A stretch of 64,000 nt of DNA from Cognatishimia sp. F0-27. Its GTDB lineage: Bacteria > Pseudomonadota > Alphaproteobacteria > Rhodobacterales > Rhodobacteraceae. Below the pieces are notes generated by a model. That model saw only the letters and a list, made by a program, of their open reading frames with translations, had not been told where the DNA came from and did not search any database. How positions within the stretch are numbered: position 1 is the stretch's first letter; each line of letters begins with the position of its first letter. The DNA lies in the NCBI RefSeq assembly GCF_020667845.1, contig NZ_JAFMPQ010000004.1, positions 105,832 through 169,831 on the forward strand, written 5' to 3'. Below are positions 43,912 to 52,520 of this stretch, piece by piece. A program made the translations under genes and the position numbers.

Positions 43912-44647
43912 CCTTTGCGGCCTTCCATGCCTCGAAAGCCTCCAGGGTTTCCGGGTTGGTGGGAGGGTAGAGGCCCCGGATCGACGCGCCGTCCTGGACC
44001 TGTTCCAGAACAAAGGCTTCGAAAAGCTCCATGCCTTCGGTTTCCGCCGCGATTTCGTCGGCCAAATGACGCGGAATGACCATGACGCCATCCGCATCGC
44101 CCATCATGATGTCACCGGGATAGACGGCAACACCGCCGCAGGCGATTGGCAGGCCGATATCGACGGCATGGTGTTTTGTCAGGTTTGTCGGCGCGGAGGG
44201 TTTTGCGGCAAAAACCGGCATGTCGAGCGCCGCAGCCCCTTTTGCATCGCGGATGCCGCCATCGCTGACCACGCCCGCAACGCCGCGGACCTGGCAGCGG
44301 GTCAGCAGGATCGACCCGGCCGAAGCTGCGGAAGCGTCACCGCGGCAGTCCATGACAAGAACGGCACCTTCCGGGCAGTGCTCGACCGCGACACGCTGCG
44401 GATGATCCGGTTCGCGGAACGCATCGAGCGGGTCGGTATCCGGACGGGTCGGAATGTAGCGCAGCGTGTAGGCGGGCCCAACCATCGTCGCCGTGTCCGC
44501 CGCCAGGGGCAAAACGCCTTGCACATAGGCGTTGTGATAGCCTCGCTTGAAAAGCAGCGTTGCGACGCTCGCCGTGCCGGCCTTCGCCAGAAGGTCCAGT
44601 GTTCCGGGCGCGAGGTCAATTTCGGTTGCGGGAGGCGGGTTGGGCAT
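43904..44647 (-). CDS. RraA-like protein, candidate class II keto-acid aldolase or decarboxylase
   Basis: This is a 247-residue protein of the RraA/HMG-aldolase family. The signature is CRGDASAASAGSILL followed by VSDGGIRDAKG, where the Arg-Asp pair binds the metal and the keto acid in characterised aldolases. Relatives cleave 4-hydroxy-4-methyl-2-oxoglutarate or decarboxylate oxaloacetate; others only bind RNase E. The N-terminal extension and the sugar-acid operon fit an enzyme more than an RNase inhibitor. It lies between kdgK (2 bases) and uxuA (overlap), where a KDG or KDPG aldolase would be expected. The substrate is inferred. Confidence 0.85.
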   Translation of the reverse strand: MPNPPPATEIDLAPGTLDLLAKAGTASVATLLFKRGYHNAYVQGVLPLAADTATMVGPAYTLRYIPTRPDTDPLDAFREPDHPQRVAVEHCPEGAVLVMDCRGDASAASAGSILLTRCQVRGVAGVVSDGGIRDAKGAAALDMPVFAAKPSAPTNLTKHHAVDIGLPIACGGVAVYPGDIMMGDADGVMVIPRHLADEIAAETEGMELFEAFVLEQVQDGASIRGLYPPTNPETLEAFEAWKAAKDA

Positions 44648-44649
44648 CT

Positions 44650-45582
44650 TCAGCGCTCCTGTTCGTCACGGTTGTGGGGCAGGCGGGCCAGATCGACCGG
44701 CACCAGCGCCCCGCGTTGCTGCACAACCGCGCGTGACAGGGCGCAGGCGTAAGCAATGCCTTCTGTGATGCTGTCTCCCGCAGCATGGCGTGCGAATACC
44801 CCTGCATTGAAGCTGTCACCGGCCGCGGTTGTATCGACGAGCGCGTCGACGGGCGTCACGGGCACCTCTCCGCTGGTGTTGCCTTGCGCGTAGAGCACCG
44901 GGTCGGCGCCGTTCTTGACGATGACCGTGCTGGCGCCCGCGTCCAGATACCGTTGCGCCGTTGCAGCGGGGTTTTTATCGTCGAACCAATCGGCCTCATC
45001 CTCGAACGATGGCAGAACGAGGTCGCTGACAGCGGCTCCGTCCATGATCGCGCGTTTCATGTCCTCCGCGGAACTCCAGAGCCTTGGGCGCAGGTTCGGA
45101 TCGAAGGCAACAGAGTTTCCGCCGGCCTGCGCTTTGCGGAGCGCGCCCAGAAGGGCCGTGCGTCGTTCGGGGGGCAGGATGGCCAGCGTGATGCCCGAAA
45201 AGTAGATCAAATCCGCCTCAGCCATCGCTTGGTTCAGCGCGTCTGCGTCGTCGGCCAGGCTTCGTGCCGCAGATTGTCCCCGCCAATAGGAAAAGCTCCG
45301 TTCGCCCTGATCCAGTGAAATCAAGTAGAGCCCGATCGTGCGCGTTGAGGACGTCTGCACGAACCGATCGTCGATCCCGCTTGTCGCCATGAAACCGCGC
45401 ATCTTTAACGAGATGGCATCGTCTCCCACGACGGTCAGGTAGGACACCTGCAAGTCGGGCGCGCAGCGGGCCAGATACCATGCCGTGTTGAACGTATCGC
45501 CCGCGAACCCGAGGCGGAATTCGCCTTCGGCCTCGGTCGGGGCCAGTTCCGCCATACATTCGCCAATCGCCAGAACGCGCAT
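44650..45582 (-). CDS. kdgK: 2-keto-3-deoxygluconate kinase
   Basis: This is a 310-residue PfkB/ribokinase-family sugar kinase. The N-terminal motif is AIGECMAELAPTE, the substrate region includes GFAGDTFNTAWYLAR, and the catalytic anion hole is DTTAAGDSFNAGVF. The KDG-kinase type is indicated by the GD[TS]FN pattern and by the operon. It phosphorylates KDG to KDPG. I use ATG 45582; the codons before it start with TTG. It lies 12 bases after the SDR gene and 2 bases before the RraA-like gene. Confidence 0.93.
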   Translation of the reverse strand: MRVLAIGECMAELAPTEAEGEFRLGFAGDTFNTAWYLARCAPDLQVSYLTVVGDDAISLKMRGFMATSGIDDRFVQTSSTRTIGLYLISLDQGERSFSYWRGQSAARSLADDADALNQAMAEADLIYFSGITLAILPPERRTALLGALRKAQAGGNSVAFDPNLRPRLWSSAEDMKRAIMDGAAVSDLVLPSFEDEADWFDDKNPAATAQRYLDAGASTVIVKNGADPVLYAQGNTSGEVPVTPVDALVDTTAAGDSFNAGVFARHAAGDSITEGIAYACALSRAVVQQRGALVPVDLARLPHNRDEQER

Positions 45583-45594
45583 CTTCAAGGCCCT

Positions 45595-46338
45595 TTACGA
45601 GAACAGCATGCCGCCGTTGATGTCGATATTGGTTCCGGTCATGAAGGCGCTGTCGTCGCAGGCGAGAAACAGCACGAGGTTGGCCGCGTCATCCACATGG
45701 CCCTGGCGTTTGAGAGGGGCATTCGCCTCGAACCCTTTGCGCCCGGCGTCTGGCGTGTGAATGTTGTGAAACTCGGTGTCGATCATGCCCGGGCACAGGG
45801 CATTGACACGGATATCGGGGCCGAGCTCCTTGGCAAGGCCGCGCGTCATGGTCATCACCGCGCCTTTGGAGGTCGCGTAGGCCACAGCACCGGCGCCGCC
45901 ACCATCGCGGCCTGCCTGGCTTGCCAGATTGACGATCGCCCCGCTCTTCATGTGCGCAAGGCACGCCTTCGTCATCATGAAGGTGCTGGTCACGTTCAAG
46001 GTCATCACCGCGTCCCAGTGGGCCAGTTCCATCTCGGCAATGGTCTTGCGGGCGATCAGGCCACCGGCGTTGTTCACAAGCACATCGACGCCGCCAAACC
46101 GGTCGACCGCGGCATCGACCAGCTTGTCCACCCCCTCCTGGGTGTTGAGGTCAGCCTGCACGGCAATGGCCTTGCCGCCGGCGTCCGCGATCTCGGCCAC
46201 GACCGAATCCGCCCCTTTCGAGCTTTCGAAATAGCTGATCGCGACATTGGCGCCCTCGGATGCCAGCTTCTTTGCTGCGGCCGCGCCGATATCTCGCCCG
46301 CCACCGGTGATGATGGCTGTTTTTCCTGCAAGTTTCAT
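45595..46338 (-). CDS. SDR oxidoreductase, probable DEH reductase
   Basis: This is a 247-residue classical short-chain dehydrogenase. The cofactor motif is TGGGRDIGAAAA, the structural NNAG is present, and the catalytic residues are Ser in VNLASQAG and Tyr/Lys in AYATSKGAV. In alginate degraders such as Sphingomonas A1, an SDR reduces DEH (the unsaturated monouronate product) to KDG. Position beside a PL15 lyase and kdgK makes that the best guess. FabG-type or other sugar dehydrogenase activity cannot be excluded. It follows the reductase gene by 33 bases. Confidence 0.85.
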   Translation of the reverse strand: MKLAGKTAIITGGGRDIGAAAAKKLASEGANVAISYFESSKGADSVVAEIADAGGKAIAVQADLNTQEGVDKLVDAAVDRFGGVDVLVNNAGGLIARKTIAEMELAHWDAVMTLNVTSTFMMTKACLAHMKSGAIVNLASQAGRDGGGAGAVAYATSKGAVMTMTRGLAKELGPDIRVNALCPGMIDTEFHNIHTPDAGRKGFEANAPLKRQGHVDDAANLVLFLACDDSAFMTGTNIDINGGMLFS

Positions 46339-46371
46339 GGTCGGTCTTCCTGTCTGTCGGTCCGCATTGGC

Positions 46372-47253
46372 CTAGCGTTCGAGCTTCATGAAATAGTCGA
46401 AGATCTCCGGCACGTTGCCATTGCCCAGACCGGCATCGACTGCGGCCTGAAGGTTGTGCGAGGTGCCCTCGGCAATCTCGGCGCGGGTGCCCATGTCCTC
46501 GGCCATCTTCAGGAAGTAGCTCAAATCCTTGTTGGCATTGTTGATCGAGAAGCCCAGATCGCTGACCCCGTCCACGGCGTAGTTCTTGCAAAACGCCATG
46601 AACGGCGAATTGGAGGGACCGGTCGACATGATGTCGTAAAGCTGCTGGCGGTCGACACCGGCGCGGTCCGCCACTGCGAAAGCCTGGCTCATGGTGCAAA
46701 CGGTGGTCATGCCCATGAAATTGTTGATCAGTTTGGTCACATGGCCCGCGCCCAGTGCGCCAAGGTAGAAGATGTTTTCGCCTTGGTCTTCGAGAACCGG
46801 CCTGACCTTTTCAAAGGTCTCGCGGTCGCCTGCGGCCATGATGTTGAGCAAGCCGTCCTTGGCATGCGCCGGGGTTCGGCCCAGCGGTGCGTCGACCATG
46901 CCTGCCCCCTTCGCGGCGAGATCCGCACCGATCTTGCGGGTGGACGCGGGGATCGAGGTGCCAAAGTCGACGAGGACGGACCCTTCCCGGATGCCTTCGA
47001 GAATGCCGTCATCCCCATAGACGATCTTTTCGACCACTTCGGATGTGGTCAGGCAGAGCATGACGATGGCGCTTTTCTCGGCCAGTTCTTTCGGGGTGGC
47101 AGCCTCTTGTGCGTTGCCACGGTCCAGAACGGTCGCGACCGCGTCCTTGTTGAGATCCATCACGACAAGCTCGTAGCCGCGCTTCTGGAGGTTCTCCACC
47201 ATATTGCCGCCCATCAGGCCGAGGCCGATGAAGCCGATTACAGGTTTGGTCAT
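46372..47253 (-). CDS. Beta-hydroxyacid dehydrogenase (GarR/tartronate semialdehyde reductase type)
   Basis: This is a 293-residue NAD(P)-dependent enzyme. The Rossmann motif is GFIGLGLMGGNM, the substrate-binding segment is DAPLGRTPAHAKDG, and the catalytic lysine lies in GHVTKLINNFMG. Family members reduce tartronate semialdehyde or oxidise 3-hydroxy acids. In uronate operons they may also reduce DEH-like aldehydes. ATG 47253 follows GAGGAC; the frame is open to 47322. It lies between the KdgF-like gene and the SDR gene. Confidence 0.88.
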   Translation of the reverse strand: MTKPVIGFIGLGLMGGNMVENLQKRGYELVVMDLNKDAVATVLDRGNAQEAATPKELAEKSAIVMLCLTTSEVVEKIVYGDDGILEGIREGSVLVDFGTSIPASTRKIGADLAAKGAGMVDAPLGRTPAHAKDGLLNIMAAGDRETFEKVRPVLEDQGENIFYLGALGAGHVTKLINNFMGMTTVCTMSQAFAVADRAGVDRQQLYDIMSTGPSNSPFMAFCKNYAVDGVSDLGFSINNANKDLSYFLKMAEDMGTRAEIAEGTSHNLQAAVDAGLGNGNVPEIFDYFMKLER

Positions 47254-47287
47254 GCGACAGTCCTCGATTGAATTGATCTGATTGGCA

Positions 47288-47620
47288 TCACAGGAAATCT
47301 TCGCGGTGAGGGGTGAAGACATCCAGCAGCGTGCCGGCCTCTAGGCAGGTCGCGCCGTGTTCGATGTTGGGTTGTTTGTAGAGGGAGTCCCCGGCAGACA
47401 CGGTGTAGGTCTGGTCGCCGATGGTGAATTCGAACTTGCCAGACATCACGTAGGTGATCTGTTCGTGCACATGATGGTGCATCGGAGCCGTCGTGCCCGC
47501 CTCGAAGTGCACCTCGACGACCATCAGGTTGTCGTTAAATGCGCCGACGCGCCGAGCCAGCCCATCCGCGACTGTCTCACGCTTGGCCTCGGTGCCGGGG
47601 AAGTAGTTCTTTACGGTCAT
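47288..47620 (-). CDS. kdgF: KdgF-like cupin (unsaturated uronate linearising protein)
   Basis: This is a 110-residue single-domain cupin. Metal ligands are in MHHHVHEQITYVMSGKFEF and NIEHGATC. KdgF converts the unsaturated 4,5-uronate released by pectin and alginate lyases into the linear keto form that feeds the next enzyme. The size, the ligand pattern and the position right after the lyase gene support this. ATG 47620 follows CGGAGAC, and the gene begins 16 bases after the lyase stop. A generic regulatory cupin remains possible. Confidence 0.85.
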   Translation of the reverse strand: MTVKNYFPGTEAKRETVADGLARRVGAFNDNLMVVEVHFEAGTTAPMHHHVHEQITYVMSGKFEFTIGDQTYTVSAGDSLYKQPNIEHGATCLEAGTLLDVFTPHREDFL

Positions 47621-47636
47621 GTGAGTCTCCGCGTCC

Positions 47637-49958
47637 TTAGCTGTTGGCAAGTTTCTTCATCACAACCTTGAACGTGTGTTCGTCGGGGTCGGTGAAGTAG
47701 AGATCGGCGTCATAGCCCTGATCGTCCATGAAGTTGAAAATCCGCTTCGGCGCGTCGAGCCTGTAAGGCACCAGCAGCGTGGCGATCCGGTGGCGGGTCG
47801 CGGCGGGGTACTGCGCTGTCAGACAGGTGCTGACCGGCAGGCCCTCGTAGTCGGCCGGATCCACGCCCGGGAAACCGGTCTCCTGCGTGATCTGCGGCTT
47901 GCCGGCCTCCGACCAGACGACCTGACCGTAGAAACCCGACCGTTGCTGCGTGTTGCGGAACGAGGATTTGCCAAGCTCGAACGGATTGTTCGCGTGCAGC
48001 AGCCATTCGACGGTGACGGGCGTTTCTGCGTCCACTTTGTCGATGATGACGAAGTAGGCGTTTCGCACGAAGTAGATTTCGCGCGCAGCGCGGGTCACTT
48101 CGGGACTGAGGCTTTGGTAGGCCGGGGTCGCGTCGCCGTGGATATAGATGTGATCGTCGCGCTGTTCGGCGGCCACGATACGGCCATTTGCGGCAAGCGC
48201 CTTGGCCTTGTCCTTTTCCGCATATTGCCCTTTGCCATTGATGAGGATCGCATTTTTGGAACGGGTCTGGCGGCGCCAGTTGCGGTGCATGGACGAGTTG
48301 AAGGCGACGTAGTGCCCTGACTGGATTGCCTGATCTTCGCCGAATGCCGCGAGGCAAAACGCATTCTGGTCACCGTGGCTGTGGCTGATCGAGCCGTAGG
48401 AGGAGGACTTGAACACGAACTGGATGTGTTCGTCCGGATCTGCCATGGCGTGTTGGATGCCGACCCAGCCGACACCTTTGAAGTGGCGGAACCCGCTTTC
48501 GGGTGGCGTAGCCGCCACCGCGGGCCAGTCGGTCCGGAAGGCCAACTCGTCAAAGCGGGTGTCCCACCAGCCCCAGTTGTAAAAATCGCCTTCGGTGCCG
48601 GGGTTCAGGCGGTGGTTTTCATCGCAATACCACTGGTAGGCGCCATTGCCTGTCACACCGCCGAACTGGCGCAGGTTCATGCCGATCTTGATGCAGGTCA
48701 GATCGCCCATGGTGCTGTCGTCGCCAAAGGTCGCGCGGCGGGTGTTCGGGGCCTTGGTATAGAGCGGGAAATCGCCGGTGTTCTGAAAGAACGGGCGTTC
48801 GTAGATGTTGAGGCCCGTGTAGGATTTCAGCCAGTTGGCGGCGTCCAGCAGGTATGAGATGCCGGTCATCCAGTAATGCGGCCCCTCGGCCCAGCCGCCT
48901 TCTGCGTCGCCCCAGGGCGAGTAGACGGTATAGAGGAATTCGATCGAGTAGTTCAGCCAGTCGCGGGCCTGCCCCGTTTCATCGTCATGCAGCAGGGCAA
49001 TACATGCCGGGATGATGCAGGACGACACGGACCGGACCGCGTGGCTGTCATAGGGGAACAGGTGGATCTTGGCGTTCAGGATCGCGTGTTCGGCGATGTC
49101 GCGCGTCCGTTCCAGCAGCGCTGCGCGCACCGTCTCGCGCTCGTCTTCCGACAGGTCGTCATGGAGCCAATCGTAGCCCCAGGTGAGCGCATTGCAGACC
49201 CGGTAGGCCCATTCGTCGGTATAGGCGCGGGAGGTGACGCCCATCGGGTCCCAGCTTGCCGCTTCCAGCAGCCATTCCTTGGCGCGCGCCGTCATCGCGG
49301 CATCCTCCGTCACCTTGCCGCCTATTGCGAGGTGGCGGATCGCATACCAGACCTCTTGCAGGTCGATATAGGTCTTCCGCCAGATCGGGGCGGTGCGCTG
49401 GTGGTTGGGGTAGCCCTCCGGCTCGCGGATGATGTCGCGCTCCATCCACGGGAGGACGGATTTTTCGTAGAACGTTGACCACGTGCAGTGTTCCGGATCA
49501 GCCTTCACGGCTGTCTTGAATGCGGCAAGCCGGTCCGGTGTCATCCACAAACGCGGATGCTCCGTTGTGACCTTTTCCAGCCGGTCCTTGCGGGAGGGCA
49601 GGGGCGTTTTGGCCAGACCCTGGGGTATGGTGACGCTGCGTGTCGTGCTCCAGTCGCTCGACGGAGCGCCCTTGTCGTGATCCCAGGTGGCGTAGGACCA
49701 GTGATAGTGACCGGGTTCCAGCACCGTGTCGGGGGTATGGAAATTCAGGGGCAGGTCTTCGAAAACCTGTGTCTTTCCTTTCGGGAACTTTGGATCGGCC
49801 GAGAGACGCAGCACGTAGCGCGCATCGTCGTCGATGACCGGGATCCACATGAAGCGGGGCGGGTTCTCCGTCTGCTCGGTTTCAGCCGTCGGGCTGTACT
49901 GGATCGTCAGACGTCCGGCTTTGGGTTCATCGAGCATAGGAAGTTTGGTGGCCGACAT
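47637..49958 (-). CDS. PL15-family exo-oligoalginate lyase (heparinase II/III superfamily)
   Basis: This is a 773-residue enzyme closely resembling Agrobacterium Atu3025, with a beta-sandwich N-domain (ENPPRFMWIPVIDDDARYVL), an alpha/alpha toroid and a C-terminal beta domain. The expected catalytic residues are present: His306 in FPYDSHAVRS, Tyr362 in EGPHYWMTG and His526 in SISHSHGDQNAF. It has no signal peptide, so it acts in the cytoplasm on imported oligomers, releasing unsaturated monomers that become DEH. The binding-protein gene lies 76 bases upstream and the KdgF-like gene 16 bases downstream. Other uronate polymers are possible substrates. Confidence 0.92.
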   Translation of the reverse strand: MSATKLPMLDEPKAGRLTIQYSPTAETEQTENPPRFMWIPVIDDDARYVLRLSADPKFPKGKTQVFEDLPLNFHTPDTVLEPGHYHWSYATWDHDKGAPSSDWSTTRSVTIPQGLAKTPLPSRKDRLEKVTTEHPRLWMTPDRLAAFKTAVKADPEHCTWSTFYEKSVLPWMERDIIREPEGYPNHQRTAPIWRKTYIDLQEVWYAIRHLAIGGKVTEDAAMTARAKEWLLEAASWDPMGVTSRAYTDEWAYRVCNALTWGYDWLHDDLSEDERETVRAALLERTRDIAEHAILNAKIHLFPYDSHAVRSVSSCIIPACIALLHDDETGQARDWLNYSIEFLYTVYSPWGDAEGGWAEGPHYWMTGISYLLDAANWLKSYTGLNIYERPFFQNTGDFPLYTKAPNTRRATFGDDSTMGDLTCIKIGMNLRQFGGVTGNGAYQWYCDENHRLNPGTEGDFYNWGWWDTRFDELAFRTDWPAVAATPPESGFRHFKGVGWVGIQHAMADPDEHIQFVFKSSSYGSISHSHGDQNAFCLAAFGEDQAIQSGHYVAFNSSMHRNWRRQTRSKNAILINGKGQYAEKDKAKALAANGRIVAAEQRDDHIYIHGDATPAYQSLSPEVTRAAREIYFVRNAYFVIIDKVDAETPVTVEWLLHANNPFELGKSSFRNTQQRSGFYGQVVWSEAGKPQITQETGFPGVDPADYEGLPVSTCLTAQYPAATRHRIATLLVPYRLDAPKRIFNFMDDQGYDADLYFTDPDEHTFKVVMKKLANS

Positions 49959-49997
49959 CGGTCAGGGATCCCGCTTAAGAAGAAATGGATGAAGGGT

Positions 49998-50024
49998 CCG
50001 GGGCGGCAAGACGCGCCGCCCCGG
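49998..50024 (-). repeat. Hairpin between binding-protein and lyase genes
   Basis: CCGGGGCGGC and GCCGCCCCGG pair perfectly (10 pairs) around a 7-base loop. It begins 11 bases after the binding-protein stop on the minus strand and lacks a U tract. As in mal-type operons, it probably protects the 3' end of the binding-protein message and reduces expression of what follows. Confidence 0.75.
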
Positions 50025-50034
50025 GTGGGAGGAG

Positions 50035-51597
50035 TCAGTTGGTGCCGTATTGACGGTCGTAGGCGGACTGCATGACGGCGAGCAGGTCCTGCATGCCCAT
50101 GTCGTCCAACTGGGCGAGATAGGCGTCCCAATCGGCCATCACGTCCCCATTGCCGAGGATCCAGCCCTGTTGACGCTCCAGCATGTAGTCACGGATGCTG
50201 CCCCAGGTGCGGTCGTAGACTTTCTGTTCGTCCGCCGTGAACGCCACGCCAAGGAAGTCAGGGATCAGGTAGTCGCCCTGCTCATAGAGCTCGATTCCGG
50301 CCAGGGCGAATTCGTTCGTCCACTGGATTTCGTAGTTGTAATCCTGGAAATACCCGCGCGCCTGAAGCTGGGCGCCGTCCTGATAGAGCGAACGGTTGAC
50401 CGGCCCGCGTGCGAGGAATTCCTCGGTGAAGATCGGTTCGCCGTCGACCATCTCGTAGTGGTTGCCCTCTACGCCGAAATTCGCCAGACGACGCCCTTCT
50501 TCCGTGAACCAGAAGTCGAAATACTTGATGGTTTCGACAACGTGCTCGTTGGTGTAGCCGATGGCCCAGCCGTCGGGCTTCACAAGAATGCGGCGGTGCT
50601 CTTCGATGCGCTTGCCGCTGACGGATGCGGGCGGTGCCATGGCCTCGAACGCAAACCCTTCGATCTCGGAGGACAGGCTGTTGTAGCCACCTGTCGAGGC
50701 GAACCAGTCATGGGTCGACCCGCCAAGGTTTTCAGACAGAAGGAAGTCACGAGCCGAGGAACCGCGGGTGAAGATTTCCGCGTCGATCAGGCCATCCGCA
50801 TACCAGCGGGCCAGGTTGCTGATGCCGTCGCGGTAACCTGCGCCGATATAGCCGTGGCTGATCTTGCCGTCTTCGACAAGGAAGTCGTGATAGGTGTCCG
50901 ACCCATGCGCGCGTCCGTCCCAAAGGGTGACGAGGCGGATGAGTTCCGGCCACTGGCGGGCAAAGAACGGCACTTCGTCCGCTTCACCATTGCCGTTGGG
51001 GTCTTGGGTCTTGAAGGCGCGCAGGACCGCTTCGTACTCTTCCACGGTCTGTGGCATCTCGAGGCCGAGCGCATCCAGCCAGTCCGTGCGGATCCAATAG
51101 GCGCGGCCGTATTTGCCATCGGGCAGGTAGGGCACGTAATACATCTGCCCATCGGCGGCCTTCACGGCGGCTTCGATATCGGGACGTTGGGCGTAGTAGG
51201 CCGCGATGTTGGGGGCGTGCTCGGCGATCAGGTCGTTGAGCGGGAGAAACGCGCCTTCGGGGCCATACTGGTTCACGAAATCCCTGATCCGGCTGGAGCC
51301 GACGATGTCGGGGATGGTGCCCGATGCCAGCATCAGGTTCAGCGCTTCGGTGCGGCCCGTGTTTTCGTCGGTCCGCATGTTGGCGCCGACCGTGTCGTTG
51401 AGCAGGTGGATCCCCGTCATCTCGCGGGCGGCCTGTTCGACCGGCCAATCCTCTTCGTAGATCGGGTAACGGGCGTGGTTCATCTGGATCGTCAGTTCCA
51501 GAGGCTCTTCCACGATCCGGAGATGGCCATCCGCGAAAGCGGGTGTCGTGATGGCACTGCCTGCAAGCAAGGCCGCCGCTAGGCTCAGTTTACGCAT
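50035..51597 (-). CDS. AlgQ-like extracellular oligosaccharide-binding protein
   Basis: This is a 520-residue solute-binding protein with a signal peptide (residues 1-22, ending AFA). Its length and features such as MLASGTIPDIVG, YWIRTDWLDALGLEMPQTVEEY (core RTDWLDALG) and DPNGNGEADEVPF match the large AlgQ1/AlgQ2 and LipO-type family. DPNGNGEADE resembles the calcium-binding loop of AlgQ proteins. It would deliver uronate oligomers to the AlgM1/M2-like permeases encoded upstream. ATG 51597 follows AGGAAA-type spacing; five upstream codons are in frame. Confidence 0.9.
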   Translation of the reverse strand: MRKLSLAAALLAGSAITTPAFADGHLRIVEEPLELTIQMNHARYPIYEEDWPVEQAAREMTGIHLLNDTVGANMRTDENTGRTEALNLMLASGTIPDIVGSSRIRDFVNQYGPEGAFLPLNDLIAEHAPNIAAYYAQRPDIEAAVKAADGQMYYVPYLPDGKYGRAYWIRTDWLDALGLEMPQTVEEYEAVLRAFKTQDPNGNGEADEVPFFARQWPELIRLVTLWDGRAHGSDTYHDFLVEDGKISHGYIGAGYRDGISNLARWYADGLIDAEIFTRGSSARDFLLSENLGGSTHDWFASTGGYNSLSSEIEGFAFEAMAPPASVSGKRIEEHRRILVKPDGWAIGYTNEHVVETIKYFDFWFTEEGRRLANFGVEGNHYEMVDGEPIFTEEFLARGPVNRSLYQDGAQLQARGYFQDYNYEIQWTNEFALAGIELYEQGDYLIPDFLGVAFTADEQKVYDRTWGSIRDYMLERQQGWILGNGDVMADWDAYLAQLDDMGMQDLLAVMQSAYDRQYGTN

Positions 51598-51626
51598 AAG
51601 ATTTCCTCCCATTTGCGATTTCGTGA

Positions 51627-52508
51627 TTATTCTTTGACGCCTCCGAGCAGGATGCCCTTCTCGAAGTATTTCTGGATGAACGGGTAGACGATCAGCACCG
51701 GGATGATCGAACAGACGATGATGGCCGCGGTCACGGTTTCGGCGCTGAAACCGGCGGCGGTCTGGACGATGGCGAACTCGTCATCGTCGCTGAGGTTGCT
51801 GATCGTGTGGCGCAGGAACACCTGCAGCGGGATCTTGCTTTCGGATTGCAGCAGCACCATGGCCCAGAAGAAGCCGTTCCAGCGGGCGACGATCAGGAAC
51901 AGGGTTATCGTGGCGATGGCGGGCTTGCTGAGCGGAATGAACACCTTCCACAGCACCTGAAAGTCATTGGCCCCGTCCATGCGTGCGGCCTCTTCAAAGC
52001 TTTGTGGAATGGATTCGAAGAAGTTGCGCAGCAGGATGATATTGAAGGCGTTGATCGCGAAGCCAAGGATGATGCCGAACATGCTGTCCAGAAGCCCCAG
52101 ATCGCGCATGTTCAGGAAGAACGGGATCAGACCGGCATTGAACCACATCGTGAACGCGATGAAGAGGTTGAAGAACCGCCGTCCCTTGAGCTGCGGACGC
52201 GACAGGGCGTAGGCGCAGGGGATGATGAACAGCAGCGACATGACCGTGCCACCGATCGTGTAGATGAAGGTGTTGCGGTAGCTGATCCAGAACTGCGGAT
52301 CCTTCAGGATATAGCCATAGGCTTCAAGCGTGGCATCGATGGGCGTCAGCACCACCTTGCCTGCCTGCGCCGCAAAGCCCGAACTGAACGATACCGCCGC
52401 GATGTAGATAAACGGATAGAGCGTCGCGGCGGTGAACATGCCGATCAGGACAGAGACGATGATGGCGAAGAACTTGTCGCCACGCGAATAGAGGTTCCAA
52501 TTCATCAT
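51627..52508 (-). CDS. ABC transporter permease, AlgM2/LplC type
   Basis: This is a 293-residue MalG-like permease with six transmembrane segments. The EAA loop is EEAARMDGANDFQVLWKVFIPLSKP (core EAARMDGAND) and the start is VLIGMFTAATLYPFIYI. It pairs with the AlgM1-like permease. TAGGAGG precedes ATG 52508; a second ATG follows in frame. The AlgQ-like gene is 29 bases downstream. Confidence 0.93.
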   Translation of the reverse strand: MMNWNLYSRGDKFFAIIVSVLIGMFTAATLYPFIYIAAVSFSSGFAAQAGKVVLTPIDATLEAYGYILKDPQFWISYRNTFIYTIGGTVMSLLFIIPCAYALSRPQLKGRRFFNLFIAFTMWFNAGLIPFFLNMRDLGLLDSMFGIILGFAINAFNIILLRNFFESIPQSFEEAARMDGANDFQVLWKVFIPLSKPAIATITLFLIVARWNGFFWAMVLLQSESKIPLQVFLRHTISNLSDDDEFAIVQTAAGFSAETVTAAIIVCSIIPVLIVYPFIQKYFEKGILLGGVKE

Positions 52509-52520
52509 TGCCTGATCCTC

